From JAXGTD01 sp040775095 (GTDB lineage: Bacteria; Pseudomonadota; Gammaproteobacteria; Chromatiales; Chromatiaceae): a stretch of DNA of 64,000 nucleotides. Below, piece by piece: positions 18,901 through 27,632 of the stretch. Numbering within the stretch: the stretch's first letter is position 1; the number at the start of each line of letters is the position of its first letter. The stretch spans positions 46,810 through 110,809 of the forward strand of contig JAXGTD010000001.1 in assembly GCA_040775095.1 (NCBI GenBank). Direction: 5' to 3'. The position numbers and the translations under genes were made by a program. The notes below the pieces were generated by a model, which searched no databases, was not told the origin of the DNA, and saw nothing but the letters and a program-made list of their open reading frames with translations.

Positions 18901-21900
18901 GGCCGCGGCTGTCCCAGGCGCGGATCGGCTTGCCGGACAGGTCGTTCAACATCCAGCGTGCGCCGGCCTCCATGCTGAGCTGGTGGATGCGGTTGCCGAG
19001 CATGTCGTAGGCGTAGCGCATCACGATGCGCCCGAGCGGGTCGCCCGCCTGCTGGATCGCGTCGCGCACGGCGCGCTGGTTGCCTTCGATGTCCAACTCG
19101 ATACGGCTTGCCAGAGGCTCTTCGCTGCCATCGAGGTCGTGCCCGGTGCACACGATGCGGTTGCGTGCGACGCTCAGGAAGGGGCGGCCCAGCGTATCGA
19201 AATGGGCGGTGGTGGGTGTGTCCGCATGCGCCTCGGCGCGCAGGGCGGCATTACGCTCGTCCTGCCCGAGGGCGCCAGCGCCGCGTTGGGCATGCCAGGT
19301 CTGCCAGCTGGCCGGCTGGGCTTTGAAATATTCGGCGACGTAGCCGCCGATGTCAGGGTCGGTGCGCGGATCCCCGGTCTGCGCGTTACGGGCCGCGCAG
19401 GTGTCGTTGACGTCGTAGGTCGTCTGCTGCCAGGGGTCGAAGATGACCTTCTCGTAGCCGTGATTGGGATTGAGCTTGGCAATCACGCGCCCGACCGGGT
19501 CGTAGAACAGTACCGGGCTGACGCCGATCTGCATGCCGAATTCGAAGTCATGCGTGGCGCTGAAGAAGGGCTCGTACTCGCGAACCGGTTTGCCCTTGTT
19601 GTTGAAGATGGCCCAGCCGCTGCCGACCCAGCGCGGGCTGGCGATGCGCCCCCGCGGGTCGTCGATGTCCAACGGCCCCGGTTCGGCCTGGATCTTCTTC
19701 TGGATCTCGCGGCCGAAGCCGTCGGAATAGGAAAAGCTCAGCTGCACTCGGCTTTCCCGGTCGGCCTCCAGCTCGCTGACGTGGGTCTCGCGGGCGAGCG
19801 TTGCGGCGCAGGCCGGTTGCCACGTCGTCGGGTCATTTGGATTGGCCAGCCGTGTCCGATGGAAGCGCTCGAGGTCGTAGACCACGCGGGTGGTGGCGTC
19901 TTGCAGCAACGCGGGGGCGCTGGCGTGCGGGTCTGCCGCGGCGAAGAAGGCGTCGACCTGCGAGCGCGTGAGATCGGGATCGAATCCGCCCAGCGAGTCG
20001 CCTTCCGCCTGGGCCGGCAGCGGCTTGCCCATCACGGCGGTCCCAGCCACCATGCCGAGCGTGTCGAACGCGACCTCGGTCTGGTTTCGATTCGGGTCGC
20101 TGACGAGGCGCGGCTGCAACACCCGGTAGTCGTTGGCGTCCACGCTCACACGGTTGCCCAGCGGATCACGGGTCTCGACCATCAGCAGATCGTTGGTGTC
20201 GAAGTCCACGACCGTGTTCTGACCGAATGGATCGCGGTAGCGACGCGGCAGGAAAAAATGCCGCCTGGCCTGGGCGGATTCGGTCGCCGCGTCGTCGCAG
20301 GGATCGGTGCTGAAGAAGGACTGTCCCGACGGAACCCACCAATGCTCGTCGGCATCGCTGTGCGGGAACCGCCCATCGGCCTTGAGCGCCTGGCTTGGCA
20401 GGTAGCCACCCTGGTTGCCGCCTTGGCCGGCGAGCACGGCCGCCGGGTCGGGAAGCAGGGCCTCGGGGGACTGACCCGGGAGCGGACGCTGGAAGGTCCG
20501 CGTGAGCAATCCGGGTGTGAACGCGAGCCGGTAGCTTTCTCCGGCGAGTGCACGCGGGTCCAGGTCGCCCAACGGCAGCAGGCCGGCCAGATCGTCGCGG
20601 CGGTAGAGCGTACGCAGCCATTCGATGGGGCGACGACAGGGGCTGCCCGTGGCCATGTCCTCGTAGGCCACTTGATCGGTGAACCGGTGCCGCAGGTGCC
20701 CGGGGGCGGCAGGGTCCGATTCGATCAGGTCCGATGGCTGGAAACGGCCTGCCGGGCCGCTCGGCGTGTAACCGGTGAGCTCGAAGGTGAGTGCCTCGCA
20801 GGGCAGCGGGTTGCGATACGTGTCCGGCGATTGGATCGCATTGGTGACGCGGTTCTCGGTATAGGTGAGCAACGGGGTGGTCTGCCGGGCTTGATCGGCC
20901 GTCTGCAGCTTGGCCAGACCCGGGTTGGGTACCTGCCGGACCTTCCCGTGCTCGTCGACGACGTGAATCCGCGCACGGCGACCGTACCCGATCGCGGCCT
21001 GCTTGAGCACGTTGCCGTAGTCGTCGACCTCCAGCGTCAACGCATGCTGGATGCGTGGATCGGCCGGGTTGCGCTCGTAGTGATAGCTGATCGCCTCGCG
21101 CGCGTGGGCGAAGAAGACGCCGTGGCGGTTGGCGCCCCGGGGCTGCAAGGCCCGGATGCCGAAGCTCTGCTCGGTGACGGTGTAGGGTGTGTGCGCGCGT
21201 TCGATCTGCTCGCGTGTTGCATCGGGCCCGACGTCATCGGCATAGACCTCCTGGCGAAGCATCGAGCCCTTGAGTGCCCGGCAGGCCTCGCGCTCTTCCT
21301 CCAGCGTCAGGCCCTTGGGCAGCACGGTATCGGGCAGCAGCAGCGCGCGGGCCCCGGCGTCGCTCAGGCCGGGCTCGCGGAAGTATTCTCCGTGGTCGGT
21401 GGCGTTGAGCAGGCCGGCAAAATACCCGGAGACCTGGTCACGGCCCAGGTGCACGCCGGTGTGAAACCAGGTCTTGGTATGCACTGGCGGCACCTGCGAT
21501 GCGGCCGCGATGTTGTCTGCCGGCACATCGGCGTCGGCCAAGGCCGCGAACTGTTCGGTATCCCACTGTTCGACCATGCCGAAGCCGCGCAGCTCGCGCT
21601 CCTCGCCGTCGAAATAGCCATGGTGGTAGGCGTAACGGGTGACGAAGCGGTTGCGACTGATCTGGTCGAAGGTCTCCACGCGCGCGACCACATGCACTGG
21701 AAACGGCAGCCGGGTGATCCAGGGTTTGCCGTCGCGCTTGTCCTGCAGGTAGAACCTGGTGGAGGGGGCATACTCGATACGGGTCTCGGCGCCGAGATTG
21801 TTGGTGGTCTTGACCAGCAGATGGGGTTTTTGCTCGCCCATCAGATTGACGTAGCGCATCGGCCGCCCCGCGTCACCCGCCAGCGGCGATGACCAGACCA

Positions 21901-24190
21901 GGCAGGCGGTGCCGTTGCCGAGCAGGTCCGCGGGCAGAATGCCCACGAGGTCGTCGATGCGCGGGAACACCCTGAGCTGATGTGGTTGGCTCCAGCCATT
22001 GCCCGACTGGTTGAAGTACAGGCGCACACCCTCGCGGTGCAGATACAGGATATCGGTGGTGCCGCTGCCATCGATGTCCGCCAGGCGGATGCGCCTGTGC
22101 TCAAACTGCTCGTGGCTATCGAACCAGGGCGCGTTGTCCATCGTCACCTTGGCCCCGAATCGACAGTAGCCGAGGTTGGGCCAGTAACAGACCTCGCCGT
22201 TGCGGATCCGCACGATGTCCGTCAGCCCGTCGCCGGAAAGGTCCGCCAGGTAAATCGATTGCGTGCCATCGGCGAAGACGATGCGCGGCCCTTGCTCCTC
22301 GTCGAGTGCCTGTGCCACGCGTCGCGCGGGGCCGAAGCCCTGTTCGGTCAGCGAGGCGTGCCACACGAGCGCCTCCTCCTCGCTGATCAGGACGTCGGCA
22401 TGGCCATCACCGTCGAGGTCGACGAAGCGGAGGTTCGGGTCGCGCAGGTCCCGGTTCAGGCGCGAGGAGAGGGGACGAAACGACTGCCAGCCCTCGCCCT
22501 CGTCATGCTCGTACAGACCGGGGAGCGGGCCACCCATGACGACAATGTCAGGCTGTCCGTCCCCGGCCAGATCCATGACCTCTGCCCCCGCGCCCAGGGC
22601 GACGTTGGGCTTGAGCGCGACCGCCTCGAGCGGGGCGAACCGTGCCTTGATCCGCTCCCGACCATCCGGAAGCCGGCATGGAATCGGGCTCAGATTGCGT
22701 TTGTAGAACCAGGCGCCGGCCTGCTCGGTGAGGATGCCGGGAATACCCTCGCCATGCAGGTCGGTCCAACGGTAGGCGCTACTGTCCAGGCCGACGGGCA
22801 GATTCTCCAAACTCTCCGGATCCACGTCCTCGATCCTGTCCTGTACAACAGGGTCGGTGTACTCAAATTCAACCGGCGGTAGGCCTCGGCTGTGATAGCC
22901 GCCGTTGTCTCGGCGATAGCCGGTCTGGGTAACGGCTTTCAAGAATGTGTAGACCGGGTTTCGCCGGTCGCAGGGATCGACCTCGCTCGAGTAGGCGAAG
23001 TCTGTTGATCGCACCAGGCAGTCGCGTCCCACTTCCCCGTCGGTGGGAAAGTGGTGGAACATCAGCACACGCTGGCACAGGCGTGTGGTGCGAACCACAA
23101 AGCCCGGGCGGTAGGTGGAGAACGGGTCCGGCCGCGGCGTCCATGGATACTTCAGCACTCCGGTTGCATCCTTCGCCTCGTCGTCCCCGGGTCGCGGCGA
23201 GGCCGGATCGTGATCGTCATAGTCGAGCACGACTTCGAACATCCACTGGCCGTTGGCGATCTGGGTGTCGATCAGCGCCTTGTCGAGGAAACGAGGGCGG
23301 TTCCCGGCATTGTCCAGAAGGGGGGCGCGGTTGCCGTAGTGGATGCGTTTGAGGTAGCGGTTGGCGGTGCGGCGGGCGTCGTCGCGCGATCCACGATTGC
23401 GTTCGCTGGCCGTGTCGATCCGGGTGCCCTGGCCATCCTCCTGCTTGTAGCGGTACAGGATCGCGTTGCCCCGGTCGTCGCGGGTCTCGCAGATCAGCCA
23501 GGTGAAGACGTGGGCCGGGTCCAGCGGATCGGCGATGCGCGAATCGGCGTCGAGCCCGTAGATGGTGAGGATGTCGTCCTTGGAAATAGAGCGCCAATGG
23601 ACATCGCTTGGCGAGGCGATCCTGGTCCAGCGCTCGATGCGGGCAAAGAGCCCCTCGATGCGCGGCCGGTAGCGGCGCACGCGATAGCCATCGTGCTCGT
23701 CTTCGTGAATGACCAGCCGGCCGGACAGGTCGCGCACCCACAGACCCTTCGGGTCGCGGCGATGGCCGGGGTGGCCCGCGACCCAGCTCCCGTCCGCGTC
23801 CTGTCGATAGACGGGCACCAGATCCTCGGCGCCGGAGAGGATAAAGACGTCCGAATCCATGGCGTCGAGGTACCGCGGCAGGCCCTTGTCGGTCTTGCGG
23901 GCAATGGATGGGACCGACAGCGACCAGCCGAAACCAAAGGGGCCGTTTCCTGCCCCCGAGTCGTAGGTCAACGACAGCCGCGGGCCGAAGCCGGATCGGC
24001 CCGGGCTCGTGACAATGGGCACCGACATGGAGCCGGTCCCGGTCACCGGGTTGGCCGCGAACTTCTCGCCGACGCCGCGAATGGCGCCGCCGCCTTTCGG
24101 AAGGGTCAGAGCAGGGGCCTGACGCTGGAAGCCTTCCTGCGGTGCCCCGGCTTCACCATCGGGTCTCGTACCCTCATGAAGAGAGGCCAC
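15980..24190 (-). CDS. Fused TcB-TcC (SpvB/RHS) protein with nucleotidyltransferase-like toxin tail
   Basis: This 2736-aa protein joins TcB and TcC, which are often separate genes. The SpvB-type start (GGGAIRGVGEKFAANPVTGTG, residues about 32-52) is followed by FG-GAP/VCBS-like propeller repeats (DLAGDGQPDIVV, VDLDGDGHADVLI, DLSGDGLTDIV, DIDGSGTTDIL) and then many RHS/YD repeats. The RHS core ends with YTGKERDEESGLYYHGARYY (about residue 2347) and DPDG at 2407-2410, the aspartyl autoproteolysis point in TcC proteins. The released 326-aa tail has a Gly-zipper hydrophobic stretch (about 2440-2540). It then has VGSRA (GS at 2592-2593) and SDIDLVI (Asp 2613 and 2615), the signature of pol-beta-fold nucleotidyltransferases. 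The start is GTG at 24190, preceded by GGAGGAG. It lies directly upstream of tcA. Toxin activity is inferred; family identity is firm. Confidence 0.93.
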   Translation of the reverse strand: MASLHEGTRPDGEAGAPQEGFQRQAPALTLPKGGGAIRGVGEKFAANPVTGTGSMSVPIVTSPGRSGFGPRLSLTYDSGAGNGPFGFGWSLSVPSIARKTDKGLPRYLDAMDSDVFILSGAEDLVPVYRQDADGSWVAGHPGHRRDPKGLWVRDLSGRLVIHEDEHDGYRVRRYRPRIEGLFARIERWTRIASPSDVHWRSISKDDILTIYGLDADSRIADPLDPAHVFTWLICETRDDRGNAILYRYKQEDGQGTRIDTASERNRGSRDDARRTANRYLKRIHYGNRAPLLDNAGNRPRFLDKALIDTQIANGQWMFEVVLDYDDHDPASPRPGDDEAKDATGVLKYPWTPRPDPFSTYRPGFVVRTTRLCQRVLMFHHFPTDGEVGRDCLVRSTDFAYSSEVDPCDRRNPVYTFLKAVTQTGYRRDNGGYHSRGLPPVEFEYTDPVVQDRIEDVDPESLENLPVGLDSSAYRWTDLHGEGIPGILTEQAGAWFYKRNLSPIPCRLPDGRERIKARFAPLEAVALKPNVALGAGAEVMDLAGDGQPDIVVMGGPLPGLYEHDEGEGWQSFRPLSSRLNRDLRDPNLRFVDLDGDGHADVLISEEEALVWHASLTEQGFGPARRVAQALDEEQGPRIVFADGTQSIYLADLSGDGLTDIVRIRNGEVCYWPNLGYCRFGAKVTMDNAPWFDSHEQFEHRRIRLADIDGSGTTDILYLHREGVRLYFNQSGNGWSQPHQLRVFPRIDDLVGILPADLLGNGTACLVWSSPLAGDAGRPMRYVNLMGEQKPHLLVKTTNNLGAETRIEYAPSTRFYLQDKRDGKPWITRLPFPVHVVARVETFDQISRNRFVTRYAYHHGYFDGEERELRGFGMVEQWDTEQFAALADADVPADNIAAASQVPPVHTKTWFHTGVHLGRDQVSGYFAGLLNATDHGEYFREPGLSDAGARALLLPDTVLPKGLTLEEEREACRALKGSMLRQEVYADDVGPDATREQIERAHTPYTVTEQSFGIRALQPRGANRHGVFFAHAREAISYHYERNPADPRIQHALTLEVDDYGNVLKQAAIGYGRRARIHVVDEHGKVRQVPNPGLAKLQTADQARQTTPLLTYTENRVTNAIQSPDTYRNPLPCEALTFELTGYTPSGPAGRFQPSDLIESDPAAPGHLRHRFTDQVAYEDMATGSPCRRPIEWLRTLYRRDDLAGLLPLGDLDPRALAGESYRLAFTPGLLTRTFQRPLPGQSPEALLPDPAAVLAGQGGNQGGYLPSQALKADGRFPHSDADEHWWVPSGQSFFSTDPCDDAATESAQARRHFFLPRRYRDPFGQNTVVDFDTNDLLMVETRDPLGNRVSVDANDYRVLQPRLVSDPNRNQTEVAFDTLGMVAGTAVMGKPLPAQAEGDSLGGFDPDLTRSQVDAFFAAADPHASAPALLQDATTRVVYDLERFHRTRLANPNDPTTWQPACAATLARETHVSELEADRESRVQLSFSYSDGFGREIQKKIQAEPGPLDIDDPRGRIASPRWVGSGWAIFNNKGKPVREYEPFFSATHDFEFGMQIGVSPVLFYDPVGRVIAKLNPNHGYEKVIFDPWQQTTYDVNDTCAARNAQTGDPRTDPDIGGYVAEYFKAQPASWQTWHAQRGAGALGQDERNAALRAEAHADTPTTAHFDTLGRPFLSVARNRIVCTGHDLDGSEEPLASRIELDIEGNQRAVRDAIQQAGDPLGRIVMRYAYDMLGNRIHQLSMEAGARWMLNDLSGKPIRAWDSRGHDFTTTYDALRRPTEQTVRGGGDESDPRTLDRDVLIERIEYGEGVANAAALNLRTRIFRHLDSAGVATNARLDAEGDPIEAFDFKGNLQRSTRRLIRDYKAVPDWRLEPRLDAERFEASTRYDALNRPVQSIAPRGSLGCGGYNVIQPVFNEANLLERVDVWLERAEEPGSRLDPADEAPSPVGVADIDYDAKGQRLRIDYKNGASTVYRYDPLTFRLTGLVTRRNAPAFLGDDPRPSGAGWPGSQVQNLHYTYDPAGNITHIRDDAQQAIYFKNQRVEPSNDYVYDALYRLIQASGREHLGQGCAPVAHSHEDAGRVGLVSADAAGHFAAGDGNAMAAYIERYVYDAVGNFLAMQHRGSDPTHAGWTRTYDYLEASLTEDGSGGTPRKTGNRLTRSTLNPQANTPRTEDYVHDVHGNMVRMPHLGGGAAGPNLSWDYMDQLHQSDLGGGGAAWYVYDAAGQRVRKVWEKAPGLTEERIYLGGFELFRRHTGTIGADTATLERETLHVMDDQQRIALVETRTLDTAGDDPAPRQLIRYQLGNHLGSTSLELDEQAQIISYEEYAPYGSSTYQAVRSRTETAKRYRYTGKERDEESGLYYHGARYYAAWLGRWTSVDPTLLATHKDHSADQSYQYVACRPTVAADPDGRIIWFAVIGIVAIATLTITSDANAPTSEEEARNAKPSIGPGEFAARTAVVGVSWFAGGAVGDKILLGTGSKVVAGIGGGSFGGAVGAPGDLLVGDLFRGEFSSGTDYASHTVGGAIFGGIVGGVFGAGSRVIKGPAEPPPGVEFGWHNVFGVPGMRPGRAASIAEQFETQFGEAPEGMYVVGSRAEAYKTGEWPEGSGPAKSDIDLVIQSEIPDITKWTPEGFEFLKSINPGKVPPEVTGIGTGAGEAFIGTGPGNIPKGGLVDPFVGPPSQLPDLSLGPAIKVWPSPPAIKDLAARLAGPLAGPLFEIAWQALSGSTPQPTQASP

Positions 24191-24414
24191 TGCGCTCCTC
24201 CGGGTAGACCATCAGGGAGATCGAGGAAGATTCGATGCGACATCCCGGGCCAACCCCTGGGGCTACAGCGGCTCCGTATACCAATGCAGTCTAGCAGCGC
24301 CCAAGCGCGGCACAATCCGGATTTACGGCTCAGATACTGTGGAATACGGCGAGCCGCCAATCGAGCGGGCGCGATCCAGACAGCGCCAACCCGCAATGAC
24401 CGGTGTCTTCGCCG
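24191..24414. promoter_or_regulatory. Upstream region of the Tc operon
   Basis: This stretch separates the Tc operon start from the RND pump region. Both are on the minus strand, so it should hold the Tc operon promoter. I cannot point to a convincing -35/-10 pair or operator. Just beyond it, at 24438-24472, the palindrome CGCCGCCTGAGGCGGCG lies inside the 31-codon remnant behind the pump gene; it may end pump transcription, but no T tract follows. Confidence 0.35.
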
Positions 24415-24510
24415 TCAGGCCGCGCTGACCGAGGCCTTGGCCAACGCGGGCGCCGCCTGAGGCGGCGTCTTCGACGCTACGGCGCGATGCAAGAGGCCGG
24501 GCCTGTTCAT
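24415..24510 (-). pseudogene. 31-codon ORF overlapping the RND pump stop; possible remnant of an outer-membrane channel gene
   Basis: The ATG at 24510 overlaps the TGA of the RND permease gene (ATGA arrangement), the coupling expected for a third operon gene such as an outer-membrane factor. The frame ends after 31 codons (MNRPGLLHRAVASK... then an Ala-rich end), and nothing resembling a TolC/OprM protein follows before the Tc operon. Either the channel gene was lost or this overlap is coincidental. Confidence 0.3.
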
Positions 24511-27500
24511 GGAGTCGCCTCGGCCTCGGGCTTGTCGCCGAGCAGGCGCCGGACCACGACATAGAACACGGGCACGAACAGCACGCCGAGCACCGTTGCG
24601 CCGACCATGCCGCCCATGACGCCGGTGCCGATCGCGTGTCGGCTGTTGGCGCCGGCGCCGCTGGAGATCGCCAGTGGGGTAACGCCGAGGATGAAGGCGA
24701 TGGAGGTCATGAGGATCGGCCGGAAGCGCAGCCGGCAGGCCTCCAGGGTCGACTCGATCAGACCGCGCCCGGATTGGTGCAGGGTATTGGCGAACTCGAT
24801 GATCAGGATCGCGTTCTTCGCCGAGAGGCCGATCACGGCGATGAGCCCGACCTTGAAGTAGACGTCGTTCTCCAGGCCCCGCAGCCAGGTGAAGCTCAGG
24901 GCGCCGAGCACCCCGAGCGGGACCACGAGCATGACCGCCACCGGGATGGACCAGCTCTCGTAGAGGGCGGCCAGGGCCAGGAAGACCACCAGCAGGGACA
25001 GGGCGAAGAGCACGGGGGCCTGCTGGCCGGAGATGATCTCCTGGAGCGAGGAACCGGCCCATTCGTAGCCGATGCCCTTGGGCATGTCCTGCTCGACGAG
25101 GGCCTTCATGGCGGCCATGGCCTGGCCGGAGCTGTGTCCCGGGGCCGCTCCGCCATTGATCTGGATGGCACCATAGCCGTTGAAGTGATCGATGGCCGGC
25201 GGTGCGATCGTCCAATCGGGTCTGACCACGCTGGTGAGCGGGACCATCCCGTCGGCCCCGCCCTGGCTGCTTGGGATGTAGAAGTGGCTCAGGTCCTCGG
25301 GACGGCTGCGGAACGGGGCGTCGGCCTGTAGCAGGACCTTCAGGACCCGCCCCTCGTAGTTGAAGTCGTTGGCGTAGACCGGCGCGAGCATGAGCTGGAT
25401 CGCCGCGTAGATGTCCGACAGCGACAGGCCCATTGCCTGGGCCTGGACGCGGTCCACGTGCAGGTGCAGCTCCGGGGCGTCTTCGAGCTGGTTGGGTCGG
25501 ACCCCGGCGAGCATCGGGTCTTGTGCGGCGGCACCGAGCAGGATGTTGCGTGCCTCCATCAGCTTGTCGTGGCCGAGTCCGGCGCGGTCCTCCAGGCGGA
25601 AGTCGAAGCCGCCGAAGCGTCCCAGGCCGCGCACCGTCGGCATGTTCACGACGAACAGACGCGCACCCTCGATCGCCTGCAGCGCGGCATTGGCCTGGCC
25701 GATGAAGGCCTGGATCTGCTCGCTCGGTCGCGTCCGCTCGTCCCAGTCCTTCAGACGGATGAAGCCCAGACCCACGTTCTCCCCCTGGCCAACAAAGCTG
25801 AATCCGGCCACGTCGAGCACCTTCTCGACCGCCGGATTCTTCTGGAGAATCCCCTCCATCTCCCGCAGGACCTGGCCGGTGCGCTCCATGTTCGCGCCCG
25901 GCGGCAGCTGCACCATGACGAAGGCGTAACCCTGATCCTCCTCGGGCAGGAAGCTGGTGGGCAGGCGCAGGAAGAGCAACCCGGCGAGGACGACCAGCGC
26001 CGCGAACGCGACCATCCAGCGCGGGGTGTGGCGCACCGCCTTGGCGACCCGCGCCAGGTACGAGCGCGCGAGCCAGAGATAGAGCCCGTTGAACCTGCGC
26101 AGGAACCAGTTGGGCTCGTGGTCCGGGGTCTTGAGCAGGGTCGCGCACAGGGCCGGGGTGAAGCTCAGGGCCATGAGCGCCGAGATCCCCATGGAGATGG
26201 CGATGGTCAGGGAGAACTGCCGGTAGATCGCCCCGACGCTGCCGCTGACTAGCGCCATGGGGAGGAAGACCGCCGCAAGCACCAGGGTCATGGCGATGAC
26301 CGCGCCGGTGATCTGGTCCATGGCCTTGCGCGCGGCCTCCTTCGGCGGCAGACCCTCCTCGGTCATGATGCGCTCGACGTTCTCCACCACCACGATGGCG
26401 TCGTCGACCACCAGGCCGATGGCGAGCACCAGGCCGAACAGGCTGAGCACATTGATCGAGAACCCGGCCAGATACATGCCCGCGAAGGCGCTGGTCAGGG
26501 CCACCGGCACCACCAGGGTGGGGATCAGCGTGGCGCGCAGGTTCTGCAGGAATAGCAGGATCACCAGGAACACCAGCACCACCGCCTCGATGAGCGTGAA
26601 GACCACCTCTTCAATCGAGATGCGGATGAACTGGGTGCTGTCGTAGGGCGTGAACCAGGTGACCCCGGCGGGAAAATAGCGCTGCTCCTCGTCCATCTTG
26701 GCGCGAATCTCGTCGGCGACCTGCAGCGCGTTGGCGTCCGGGGCGAGCTGGATCGCAAAGCCGGCGATGGGCTCGCCGTCGATGTGCACATCGTGGCCAT
26801 AGGCCTCGGCGCCGAGGCCGATGCGCGCGACGTCCTTCAAGCGCACGTGGCTGCCGTCCGGGTTGGCGCGCAGGATGATGTCGCCGAACTGCTCGGTGGA
26901 GGTGAAACGGCTGGCCGCGCTGACCGAGGCGGTGAACCCCTGTCCCGGCAGGGCTGGTTCCGCGCCGATGCTGCCGGCAGCGACCTGCACGTTCTGGGCG
27001 CGCACCGCGGCCAGGGCGTCCGCGGCGCTCAGGTTGTAGCCGCGCAGCTTGTCCGGGTTGAGCCAGATGCGCATCGCGTAGCTGGCACCGAACAGCCTGG
27101 CATCGCCCACCCCGGGAAGACGCCGGATCGGGTCCAGGACCTGGGCCGAGATCAGGTTGTTCAGGGCATAGGTGTCCAGGCTTGGGTCCGTGGACTTGAG
27201 GGCGACCACCATGAGGAAGTCATTGTTCGCCTTGGCCACCGTGATCCCGTTCTGTACCACCTCCTGGGGCAGCCGTGGCTCGGCGACGCTCAGGCGGTTC
27301 TGTACCTGCACCACGGCGATGTCCGGGTCGGTTCCATTGAGGAAGGTCAGGGTGATCTGGGCCGTCCCATTCGAGCGGGAGGTGGACTCGAAGTACACCA
27401 GGTTGTCGACACCCGTGAGCTGCTGCTCGATGACGGAGGTGACGGTCTTTTCCACCACCTCCGCGCTCGCCCCGGGGTAGCTGGCGCTGATGCTGACCTG

Positions 27501-27623
27501 GGGCGGAGCGATGGGCGGATACGCGGACACCGGCAGCTCGAAGATGGCCACCGTACCGGCGAGCGTGATCAGGATGGCGAGGACCCAGGCGAAGATGGGC
27601 CGGTCGATGAAGAAGCGCGGCAT
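24507..27623 (-). CDS. RND efflux transporter permease (HAE1 family)
   Basis: The 1038-aa inner-membrane proton antiporter is of the AcrB/MexB type, exporting hydrophobic drugs or toxic compounds from the periplasm and membrane. It opens with MPRFFIDRPIFAWVLAI, the standard HAE1 N-terminus. The twin Asp of the proton relay is present in GLVVDDAIVVVENVER (about residues 400-415), and the partner Lys in GLSAKNAILIIEFA (about 935-948). Length matches the family. The gene starts 9 bp after the adaptor gene ends, so they form an operon. No outer-membrane channel gene follows; only a 31-codon ORF overlaps its stop. Substrates cannot be deduced. Confidence 0.97.
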   Translation of the reverse strand: MPRFFIDRPIFAWVLAILITLAGTVAIFELPVSAYPPIAPPQVSISASYPGASAEVVEKTVTSVIEQQLTGVDNLVYFESTSRSNGTAQITLTFLNGTDPDIAVVQVQNRLSVAEPRLPQEVVQNGITVAKANNDFLMVVALKSTDPSLDTYALNNLISAQVLDPIRRLPGVGDARLFGASYAMRIWLNPDKLRGYNLSAADALAAVRAQNVQVAAGSIGAEPALPGQGFTASVSAASRFTSTEQFGDIILRANPDGSHVRLKDVARIGLGAEAYGHDVHIDGEPIAGFAIQLAPDANALQVADEIRAKMDEEQRYFPAGVTWFTPYDSTQFIRISIEEVVFTLIEAVVLVFLVILLFLQNLRATLIPTLVVPVALTSAFAGMYLAGFSINVLSLFGLVLAIGLVVDDAIVVVENVERIMTEEGLPPKEAARKAMDQITGAVIAMTLVLAAVFLPMALVSGSVGAIYRQFSLTIAISMGISALMALSFTPALCATLLKTPDHEPNWFLRRFNGLYLWLARSYLARVAKAVRHTPRWMVAFAALVVLAGLLFLRLPTSFLPEEDQGYAFVMVQLPPGANMERTGQVLREMEGILQKNPAVEKVLDVAGFSFVGQGENVGLGFIRLKDWDERTRPSEQIQAFIGQANAALQAIEGARLFVVNMPTVRGLGRFGGFDFRLEDRAGLGHDKLMEARNILLGAAAQDPMLAGVRPNQLEDAPELHLHVDRVQAQAMGLSLSDIYAAIQLMLAPVYANDFNYEGRVLKVLLQADAPFRSRPEDLSHFYIPSSQGGADGMVPLTSVVRPDWTIAPPAIDHFNGYGAIQINGGAAPGHSSGQAMAAMKALVEQDMPKGIGYEWAGSSLQEIISGQQAPVLFALSLLVVFLALAALYESWSIPVAVMLVVPLGVLGALSFTWLRGLENDVYFKVGLIAVIGLSAKNAILIIEFANTLHQSGRGLIESTLEACRLRFRPILMTSIAFILGVTPLAISSGAGANSRHAIGTGVMGGMVGATVLGVLFVPVFYVVVRRLLGDKPEAEATP

Positions 27624-27632
27624 GACGGGCCC

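Noticed and set aside
17024..21892. A 1622-codon open frame on the plus strand.
   Set aside because: It is antisense to the RHS core of tcBC and has no protein-like motifs; long antisense frames are expected in such GC-rich genes.
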